Assembly (NCBI GenBank): GCA_947479535.1
Contig: CANJZQ010000021.1
Location: 1 to 34,740 of the forward strand
Length of the DNA stretch: 34,740 nt
Source of the DNA: Oligoflexales bacterium
GTDB lineage: Bacteria; Bdellovibrionota_B; Oligoflexia; Oligoflexales; RGVZ01
Direction of reading: 5' to 3'
Positions 28,991 through 34,740 of the stretch are shown here, in pieces (the stretch's first letter is position 1; every line of letters begins with the position of its first letter). The notes beneath the pieces are model-generated. The model was not told where the DNA came from, did no database searches, and worked only from the letters and a program-made list of their open reading frames with translations. The position numbers and the translations under genes are program-made.

Positions 28991-30994
28991 ATGCAAACCA
29001 ATTTTCAAAACCAGGCACAAGCTGCCAGCACTTCTTTTTTCCGCATTGCGACTTTTTGCACGATTTTGTTCTTTTGCCACCGGCTGACCTCCTTCGGGAT
29101 CTTCGCCCGGGGATTCCCCGACATGGGGCCACTGCATCTCGTCCAAAGTTTCTTTACGGGAGTGGGCAGCGACCTGTGGGTGGCAACCCTTCTGGGCATC
29201 CTGGGCGCCCTCCCTGTTTTCCTCTTTAAGCCGCGGTTCATGAAGTGGCTGACCATCGTGGCCCTGATCGCCCTTTCCATTCTTGTTGCGGCCCACCAGG
29301 GCTACATCGAGTTCTACCGGACACCGATCATGGCATTCCACCTGCGCTACCTCCTGGATCCAGAATTTCTTGGAGCAAGTGCGACAACGACCTGGTCGCC
29401 ACTGATTGCAATCAATGTCCTTGCTGCCGTCCTGGCAGCCTATCTGAGCGCAAAAGCCATCACGAAACCGAACCATCGGGCCATTCCGCTGCTGATCCTT
29501 GGGGCTGCTGCAATTCATGGGTTGCAGATCCGCTACCGGGTCCAGTGGTTTGTCCCTGGCCCAATGCAGTTCAATCCGATCGAAAAAATCACCTATGACC
29601 TGCAACACACGACATTAATCCCGCCACCGACAAGGGCGGAGGGAGCCAGATTTTCCGTGATGCGTGAAGCCGCCCTCAAGGCCGCATTGGAAACCACGTC
29701 CGCGCGAAACCGCCTGCGCGGCCGCCTCCGCACATCATTTCAGCAACTTATTTCCAACGGAAAACGGCCAGTGATCGCCGTGATGGCCCTGGAAACTTTC
29801 CGGCCGACCGAAATTGGTGCATACCGCACCGGGCCGGCACCGACCACAATTTCAGACGCGGATCTAACGCCAAACTTTGATCGCCTCAGCCGCATAGGAT
29901 TACTCTTTCGAGAAGCATGGAGCAGCGGCACGGTCACCTGTGCCGGTCAAGAAGCCCTGTGGTGCGGCTATCCGTCGGGGCTTTTTACCTCGCTCATGCG
30001 ATTTCGGACCGAATCCAAGGCTTCTTGCATCCCTGAAGAAATCAGGGCGACCGGCGGGGATCCCATCTGGATCCATAATGGCCAGGGCAAGTTCGACAAT
30101 CAGGTGAGTTTCTGGCTACGGCACGGAGTATCAAAAACAATCTCTGCCGCCGACTACCCAGCGGGAACACCTGGAAGCAGCTGGGGGTTGAGCGACCTTG
30201 CGCTGGCCGAGCGCGCCATCAGCGAAATCGCAATGGCTCGGACGCCGCGGCAACCTGCCCCTGGTCGACATGATGACAAATCTTTCATTGCCCCCTTTAT
30301 CCTTACCGTCAGCAATCACATTCCGTGGGACCTTCCATCCGACGCCAGTCGCGAGATTCAAACCTTGACCGCGCCGGAGCACCAAAACCAGAAAATGTGG
30401 AGAACCACCGCTTATACCGACCAGGCCATTGGAAAGTTTGTCGCGGAATCCAAAACACATGGGATTTGGGAAGACATGATTCTGATTTTGGTCAGCGATC
30501 ACGGAAACCTCGAACCGGGAAAACACAATACGGGTGTCGGAGGTGAGATGACCGATTCGGCAACACGGCGCCAGTCTCATATTGCGTTGCTTTTGACCGG
30601 GGGAATTGTCGAATCAAACATGGAAAACCTGACTGCGATCGACGAACCAGTGGGTCAAACCGGCGTTGCAGAATTAATTCGCTGGATCACGTCACAGACG
30701 GATCTTGACGTGCGGCAGGAGACACCTGACATCCTATCATGGCCACCCAACTGGCCGGTTTCAAGCGATCAGAATGAATCGCTGTTCATCCCAACATTAA
30801 ACGTGAGTATTGATAAAAGTGAGTTGAGTGTCGATCTGGGCGCCGACCCGATCGGGGAACCAATCGTGAATACTTCCATCAGAGATGCTGGGATCGTTTA
30901 TAAAGTGCTGCTCGATGCGCCGACGCAAAAACCTATTGGCCATGCCAATCAAGCACCCTTTAAAAACCGACCCTCGTCGCGGAGTGCGGACTGA
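28991..30994 (+). CDS. LTA synthase/OpgB-like sulfatase-fold membrane enzyme
   Basis: A 667-residue inner-membrane protein with about five N-terminal membrane segments (to residue ~185) and a periplasmic alkaline-phosphatase-fold domain. Metal and catalytic residues visible: Glu268 in VMALETFRP, Thr316 in GTVTCAGQEALWCGYP (equivalent to the nucleophile Thr in such enzymes), TPNFDRLSR, and Asp503-His504 in LVSDHGN. Such enzymes transfer phosphoglycerol or phosphoethanolamine, or act as sulfatases; the substrate here is unknown. The ATG at 28991 has no clear ribosome site and starts 25 nt after the tRNA CCA. Its last 46 nt overlap the convergent small gene of the fliD operon. Confidence 0.82.
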   Translation: MQTNFQNQAQAASTSFFRIATFCTILFFCHRLTSFGIFARGFPDMGPLHLVQSFFTGVGSDLWVATLLGILGALPVFLFKPRFMKWLTIVALIALSILVAAHQGYIEFYRTPIMAFHLRYLLDPEFLGASATTTWSPLIAINVLAAVLAAYLSAKAITKPNHRAIPLLILGAAAIHGLQIRYRVQWFVPGPMQFNPIEKITYDLQHTTLIPPPTRAEGARFSVMREAALKAALETTSARNRLRGRLRTSFQQLISNGKRPVIAVMALETFRPTEIGAYRTGPAPTTISDADLTPNFDRLSRIGLLFREAWSSGTVTCAGQEALWCGYPSGLFTSLMRFRTESKASCIPEEIRATGGDPIWIHNGQGKFDNQVSFWLRHGVSKTISAADYPAGTPGSSWGLSDLALAERAISEIAMARTPRQPAPGRHDDKSFIAPFILTVSNHIPWDLPSDASREIQTLTAPEHQNQKMWRTTAYTDQAIGKFVAESKTHGIWEDMILILVSDHGNLEPGKHNTGVGGEMTDSATRRQSHIALLLTGGIVESNMENLTAIDEPVGQTGVAELIRWITSQTDLDVRQETPDILSWPPNWPVSSDQNESLFIPTLNVSIDKSELSVDLGADPIGEPIVNTSIRDAGIVYKVLLDAPTQKPIGHANQAPFKNRPSSRSAD

Positions 30995-31362
30995 AACGCA
31001 CCAAGGCAACCCTTTAGCCTGCCTGCAGCCCTGCCCCGGTCCTCAATTTCTTTCATAGCCTGAGCCATCCGCTGCTGAAGGATGCGCGAAGCCTCCTGAC
31101 AAGGGAGAATCCAAGAGCGGACGAGGTTACGTCCAGCCGGTTCCCGGACGTGCGATCCAGAGCCAAAGTCCAATTCAAACTTCGCCACCATTGCATCAAG
31201 GTTGGCCCAAGCCATGCGCTGCAACTGGAAGTATTCGTTAAATCGATCGTAATCCTGATTGTCAATGGCTTCGGCCGCAATCGCACAGCGGGAACAAAAA
31301 AGATCCACCACCTTTTTGATCGCATCGACGGCGCAATCCATTTTGCGGGATGGATCAACCAT
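30949..31362 (-). CDS. Small protein encoded downstream of fliD, possible FliT-like chaperone
   Basis: A 137-residue, mostly helical, soluble protein. The start ATG at 31362 overlaps the fliD stop by 8 nt (ATGGTTGA), so it is coupled to fliD. Residues ~10-55 (AIKKVVDLFCSRCAIAAEAI...DYDRFNEYFQLQRMAWANLDAM) recall the first two helices of FliT/FlgN-type export chaperones, which carry a helix with a residue run for monitoring the cap protein. Position and size support a FliD-chaperone role, but sequence alone does not prove it. Its 3' end overlaps the convergent phosphatase-fold gene. Confidence 0.55.
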   Translation of the reverse strand: MVDPSRKMDCAVDAIKKVVDLFCSRCAIAAEAIDNQDYDRFNEYFQLQRMAWANLDAMVAKFELDFGSGSHVREPAGRNLVRSWILPCQEASRILQQRMAQAMKEIEDRGRAAGRLKGCLGAFQSALRDEGRFLKGA

Positions 31363-32722
31363 TTATTTTCGCCGCCATGCCATCTTGCTGCGATTGCATC
31401 ATCTGCATTTTTCCATTGAGATCAGCGAATGTCTTTTGCAGCCGCTCGTGTTTTTGATCGACGAGTCGCTGCTGTCGCTCGATGTTCTGGTCCTGCCGGC
31501 GGATGTTTTGCTCAAGGCTCTTTTGACGAAGGGAAATGACGCCAGAATCCCGATCCTGAAGCCCCTTGACTGCATTGCTGAGCTTTTCTGCGATGCCAGG
31601 CCCACCTTCGGAACTGGCAAACACTTTCATGACACCATCGTAGTTGCTGGCCAGCGCTTTCTTGAGTTTTTCATCGTTAACCTCCAGCTGACCCGTCTTC
31701 GCATTGGTCATCACACCCATATCGGCCAACGACAAACCGCCGCTCCCAGGGGCTGATTTTCCGCCACTCACTTCGGATTGAAGGGATCGTATCGCCTGCC
31801 GCATCGAAGATGCCGCGCCAAGGGAAAGTTTCTCACCTTCCTTCGGTGTCATCTGATCCGACATGGTCGAGAAAACCTTGTTGTACTTCTCGACAAAATC
31901 CTTGACGCCAGTGGAAGTCGCATCGACATCCTGCGTGATGTTCAAACTGACGCTCGTTCCCGGCATTGCTTTTTTTGCAGTCAACTTAACGCCGTCGATC
32001 AAGTCTGAAAAACTGTTCTCTGCCCGTGAAACGTCGACATCCTCGAATTTCATGGCGAGGTTTTTACCTTTTCCAATTTCCTTGAAATCAAGAAAGGTGG
32101 AATCAGGATCGATTTTTATTTTTGCTTCTTCGCCGGTCTTTTCCGCACGCACCAGGAGTTTGTACGGTTCATCACCGATTCCCGTGTTGACGATGGAAGC
32201 TTGGACTCCACCTGCCGTCGCATTGATCTTGTCCGCAACATCCTTCAGTGTAGAACCCGGCTCCAAGGTAATATCCAGATCGGGCAAGTCCTTGCCCCGT
32301 TCGATGGCCATAAATCCAAAACCAACGGCGGACTTGCTGGAGTCGGCAAAACCCTGCTCTAAAAATTTCGCAGTGCCAGCCAGTTCCTTGACCTCGAAAT
32401 TGAACTGTCCTGGTTTTAAGTTTTTTGCTGATTCAAGAAGTTCGGCCCCGATGACCTCGGGATGGGAAGACTCTACCTTCAACCGCTGGAACTTTTCAGG
32501 CGCACTTAATCCGCCAAGTTGCGTTGAAAGTTCGCCTAGTGCAGACGTGAGTGCCGAGTAGCCATTTTTTTCCTTGGCAAGGGCATCGCGTTTCTCGGAA
32601 AGAGAATCCACGGCAGCTTTATCGCCGACCATGATTTTGTCGACAATCCCCATATCAACGCTGCCTGGGCCCGCAGCACCGGCAATGGCATTCATGGGCG
32701 ATCCTGATCCCTGGATCTTCAT
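31355..32722 (-). CDS. fliD: Flagellar hook-associated protein 2 (filament cap) FliD
   Basis: A 455-residue FliD, the capping protein that folds flagellin at the filament tip. The N-terminal ~100 residues contain GIVDKIMVGDKAAVDSLSEKRDALAKEKNGYSALTSALGEL, the usual FliD_N coiled-coil. The central part (SLNITQDVDAT, VKDFVEKYNKVFSTM) and SLADMGVMTNAKTGQLEVNDEKLKKAL are the FliD_C signature. The C-terminus is a long coiled coil rich in Gln and Arg (RRQDQNIERQQRLVDQKHER). The ATG at 32722 has GGAGGA 8 nt upstream; longer readings to 32908 are unsupported. The downstream FliT-like gene overlaps its stop. Confidence 0.94.
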   Translation of the reverse strand: MKIQGSGSPMNAIAGAAGPGSVDMGIVDKIMVGDKAAVDSLSEKRDALAKEKNGYSALTSALGELSTQLGGLSAPEKFQRLKVESSHPEVIGAELLESAKNLKPGQFNFEVKELAGTAKFLEQGFADSSKSAVGFGFMAIERGKDLPDLDITLEPGSTLKDVADKINATAGGVQASIVNTGIGDEPYKLLVRAEKTGEEAKIKIDPDSTFLDFKEIGKGKNLAMKFEDVDVSRAENSFSDLIDGVKLTAKKAMPGTSVSLNITQDVDATSTGVKDFVEKYNKVFSTMSDQMTPKEGEKLSLGAASSMRQAIRSLQSEVSGGKSAPGSGGLSLADMGVMTNAKTGQLEVNDEKLKKALASNYDGVMKVFASSEGGPGIAEKLSNAVKGLQDRDSGVISLRQKSLEQNIRRQDQNIERQQRLVDQKHERLQKTFADLNGKMQMMQSQQDGMAAKING

Positions 32723-32974
32723 CGTTTCGTTCCTCCAAGTGCAGGGCATTGTTGCCCCAGGAATGGCAGGCCGTACGCCGCCAAGCTCCAGTCTGGCTTT
32801 CGGAGGAAGGATCGATTGGTTTAGGGAAAAATAATCGACAGGGGCGTGTCGAAACAAAAAAAAACAAAAATACACCAATGAGTACGTAACCTTGGCGTAG
32901 TAAAACAAAAATTTTATGGATTGCTAAAAATCGACGAAATTCTGAGTCGAAGCATTCATTAAGAGTCTCAGCCC

Positions 32975-33111
32975 GTCATTCTGAGTCTCCGCCCGTCATT
33001 CTGAGGCCGAAGGCCGAAGAATCTTTTCTTCAACGCGGAAGAAAGGATCCTTCGCTCCGCTCAGGATGACGAACAGCGGCTCAGGATGACGTGATGCGAC
33101 GCTCAGGATGA
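32975..33111. repeat. Palindromic repeat element with 20-bp periodic arms
   Basis: The core is an imperfect hairpin: left arm 32995-33031 (GTCATTCTGAGGCCGAAGG...) and right arm 33038-33070 (...GGATCCTTCGCTCCGCTCAG) around a 6-nt centre. GTCATTCTGAG recurs at 32975 and 32995 (20 bp apart), and CTCAGGATGA recurs at 33060, 33080 and 33102 (20 and 22 bp apart), so both arms extend outward with the same ~20-bp period. The right arm matches the array at 12251-12280 almost perfectly. It is a dispersed element between fliD and the lipoprotein gene. Confidence 0.85.
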
Positions 33112-33126
33112 AGGTTCTATTTCTCC

Positions 33127-33164
33127 AAAAGAATTGCCCCGCATGGCAAGACACCAAGCGGGGC
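33127..33164 (-). terminator. Terminator of lipoprotein gene
   Basis: Read on the minus strand, GCCCCGC (33164-33158) pairs with GCGGGGC (33142-33136) with additional inner pairing, followed by AATTCTTTT (33135-33127). It lies 31 nt after the stop of the minus-strand lipoprotein gene. Confidence 0.6.
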
Positions 33165-33195
33165 GTTAATTAGGGCGGCGCGCAATTATTAACGA

Positions 33196-33765
33196 TTAGA
33201 AACCGTCGTTTTCTTCTTGTGCGACCATTCTTGCTGTTCGTTCTTCTTCTAGTTTCTGAATAAGGTACTCTTCATCACGATCCTCCCTGTCCCCTCGAGG
33301 ACCTGGCAGTTCGGCAGCACTTTCAGGATCGTGCCATTCAATATAACCACCTGGGTGACGTGCACCGGTGGTGTTGCCAGGGGAACCGTTAATACTGGGT
33401 TGATTCATAGCCATAAAGGTATTCTGGCATGCCCGTAGTTCATCGCCCAAAGTACGATCCGCCAGATCAACGCAACCCACCTCCCTCGACGCAAAAATTT
33501 CTCGAGCAAGGGGCGAGCTAGCGGCATAACTCTGTGCCTGGCAGGCTTGGATTTGCTGCTCTTTTGCCGCAAACGCTTGCTCCCGACATTGTTCACGGGC
33601 TGCCTCCGCTCTCTCTTGGTTGGCGGCGGCCGAATTAGAGTAGTCTTTGAGCCCCCCGGTATTTTGATTCTGCGCTTTGCAGGAAACGGTGGCAGCAGCT
33701 GCGAACGTGCACAGGATTTGAAGGGCCAACCTGCGAGTCGTACTACATTTGCTCAATTCATTCAT
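33196..33765 (-). CDS. Predicted lipoprotein with twin CX14C motifs
   Basis: A 189-residue hypothetical protein. Residues 1-28 form a signal peptide with an Ala-rich core (LALQILCTFAAAATVS) and a lipobox-like TVSC at Cys29, so it is probably a lipoprotein. Four cysteines form two C-x14-C pairs (Cys60-Cys75 and Cys98-Cys113) in helical, charged segments, suggesting a disulfide-stapled helical hairpin. The C-terminal ~50 residues are Asp/Glu/Arg-rich. The ATG at 33765 has a weak GGGG site 11 nt upstream; a longer reading from 33807 would lose the signal-peptide start. No known family recognised. A 473-bp gap with the repeat element separates it from fliD. Confidence 0.7.
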   Translation of the reverse strand: MNELSKCSTTRRLALQILCTFAAAATVSCKAQNQNTGGLKDYSNSAAANQERAEAAREQCREQAFAAKEQQIQACQAQSYAASSPLAREIFASREVGCVDLADRTLGDELRACQNTFMAMNQPSINGSPGNTTGARHPGGYIEWHDPESAAELPGPRGDREDRDEEYLIQKLEEERTARMVAQEENDGF

Positions 33766-33940
33766 AATTGTGAGTACCCCAATATGGTTGAACTTAAAGA
33801 CAATCATCTATTCGGAATTTTTATAAATAAACTGACAATCAGAGCATTTCCGTCAAGATTTCGCGTAGATGGGCGAGGTCATTTCGAACCCAAGGAGGCA
33901 AAGTCCCCTGCTGAAAAATCTCCGTCTCCAGGAGTGGGGC

Positions 33941-34740
33941 CTACGGAACCCGAAAAATCGATTGGTTGTCGAATGAAATGAGTGGCTTGAAGGATCGGTT
34001 CAGTTCATCGAATCCGATTTTAAGACCGCCCCCCAATTCCGGCACTGCGATATGAGTGATTCCCATACCTCGCATTGCCTCCAAGCTGGATTCAGGCTTC
34101 TCCAGCATGAGCGTGATCCTGGATTCCAATGGCTCGACAGAAAGCCCGTGGGACCATATCCAGCCGCCGTAGGCTTGCACATTGGCACGCCCCGTCAGTG
34201 AAAAGGACCAGTACCTGTGGTCCTGATGGGAAGGCGAGAGGATCAGGGCATCGAGTGGCAGGTTGTTGCGAGCCCACCCTGCGATGGCTTGCTCTCCTGA
34301 AGTCCAAAGCACCATGGGTGCTTTCGGCGCAACAAACCTGCCGACCAGGCTCGTGAGACCGTCGAGTGAAACAATCACGAGCGCTGCGGCAGAAGTCGGC
34401 TTAAATTTCATCTGTGAAAAAAATCGAACCAACGGGATCGAAAATAAAAGCAGGGCCCACATCAAAAGTTTACTGTTGTCCCAAGCCCAAGGCTGCAACT
34501 TGACCACATTCATTCCCGTGAAAACAATCGCGCCGGAAAGAAAACATGGATCTCGCCTGAATTCCTTTGACGTGATGGCTGCGATCAGGACGAGAGGTAC
34601 GATCACATTCCAGTTCACAATCCAGAACAGGAAGATCGACTGCCCTGTTTCGGAGGCCATCCATCCAGGCGCCCAATCAAGGCCGGACAGCTTGCTCCCG
34701 ATGCGCGGCATGGTGATCAAAATCATCAACATGGACACGA
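33941..34740 (-). CDS. Membrane protein, 3' part only, possible GT-C-like
   Basis: The last ~266 residues of a membrane protein that continues beyond the right edge. It shows about five hydrophobic segments (for example FLFWIVNWNVIVPLVLIAAI, LLMWALLLFSIPLVRFF, AAALVIVSLDGLTSLVG) followed by a soluble tail of ~120 residues. The LQPWAWDNSKLLMW stretch occurs in some GT-C-like and related bacterial membrane proteins. The tail ends FDNQSIFRVP. A first in-frame start is seen at 34738, but the true start is probably outside the window. No function can be assigned with confidence. Confidence 0.6.
   Translation of the reverse strand, partial: VSMLMILITMPRIGSKLSGLDWAPGWMASETGQSIFLFWIVNWNVIVPLVLIAAITSKEFRRDPCFLSGAIVFTGMNVVKLQPWAWDNSKLLMWALLLFSIPLVRFFSQMKFKPTSAAALVIVSLDGLTSLVGRFVAPKAPMVLWTSGEQAIAGWARNNLPLDALILSPSHQDHRYWSFSLTGRANVQAYGGWIWSHGLSVEPLESRITLMLEKPESSLEAMRGMGITHIAVPELGGGLKIGFDELNRSFKPLISFDNQSIFRVP

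Larger units (their letters stand above)
32723..33195. other. 473-bp intergenic region between fliD and lipoprotein gene
   Basis: No credible gene. It holds the fliD leader (32723-~32900, AT-rich, with a small CGACA/TGTCG dyad at 32836-32851), a palindromic repeat element (32975-33111) and the terminator of the lipoprotein gene (33127-33164). The fliD promoter cannot be fixed: TAAAATTT with GCCAAGGT on the minus strand (32916-32889) only weakly resembles a sigma28 site. Confidence 0.7.

Noticed and set aside
31863-32561. 232-aa open frame opposite fliD
   Set aside because: Antisense shadow, low-complexity Ser-rich translation, no ribosome site.
32836-32851. CGACA/TGTCG dyad in the fliD leader as a terminator
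   Set aside because: Only a 5-bp stem with an interrupted T tract.
32889-32916. sigma28 promoter for fliD (minus strand)
   Set aside because: TAAAATTT fits but the -10 GCCAAGGT matches GCCGATAA at only four of eight positions.
33879-33930. GTCATTTCGAACCC... stretch as a third repeat copy
   Set aside because: Only a loose resemblance to the GTCATTCTGAG arm; no 20-bp period.

Overview
The window looks like chromosomal DNA of a flagellated, heterotrophic Gram-negative bacterium, most plausibly of the Bdellovibrionota/Oligoflexia or a related former delta-proteobacterial group. The pointers are a magnesium-type HemB, a fliD with a small partner gene, a stand-alone fliN, a beta-oxidation thiolase and acyl-CoA dehydrogenase, an envelope phosphatase/sulfatase-fold protein, a CheA-like protein next to a STAS-like protein, and strong GGAGG-type ribosome sites. 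This taxonomic call is an inference; no rRNA is present. There is no prophage, insertion sequence, CRISPR array or resistance cargo. It reads as a gene-dense core region with a few odd genes in it.

Layout. 1-5 kb: a ParA ATPase (minus), a zinc alcohol dehydrogenase (plus), then on the minus strand a STAS-like/zinc-ribbon protein followed by a CheA-like protein with no visible kinase motifs. 4-8.5 kb: enolase overlapping a glutaminyl-cyclase-like M28 protein (minus), then divergent leucyl aminopeptidase and inorganic pyrophosphatase (plus). 8.5-12.4 kb: hemB coupled to a purine nucleoside phosphorylase (minus), and divergent ruvC coupled to an MFS transporter (plus). The transporter and a convergent HAD hydrolase with an extra C-terminal domain both end inside a tandem 20-bp repeat. 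13.5-22 kb: a GT-C-like membrane protein, an M3 oligopeptidase (minus), an acyl-CoA dehydrogenase and an XPD/DinG-like helicase with an N-terminal PD-(D/E)XK nuclease domain. 22-27 kb: a tandem universal stress protein with a flavin-binding PNPOx-like protein, a two-receiver TPR protein, and a zinc-less MDR reductase. 26.7-28.8 kb: thiolase and fliN (minus), and a small DUF2892-like membrane protein. 28.9-34.7 kb: tRNA-Met(CAT), an LTA-synthase/OpgB-like enzyme, fliD with a small partner (minus), a 473-bp intergenic region with a second, palindromic copy of the 20-bp-period repeat, a predicted lipoprotein with twin CX14C motifs, and the 3' part of a membrane protein that runs off the right edge.

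How the genes fit together. Most are housekeeping: glycolysis, haem synthesis, purine salvage, pyrophosphate removal, peptide turnover, recombination and fatty-acid oxidation. Several pairs are translationally coupled by overlaps of 1 to 8 nt: eno/M28, hemB/PNP, ruvC/MFS and fliD/partner. Several convergent pairs overlap at their 3' ends. The most unusual items are the degenerate CheA-like plus STAS-like pair, the receiver domain with Glu in place of the phospho-acceptor Asp, the fliN leader in which a terminator-like hairpin contains the ribosome site, the 9-bp inverted repeat abutting the start codon of the stress gene, and the repeat that supplies the stop codons of two convergent genes.
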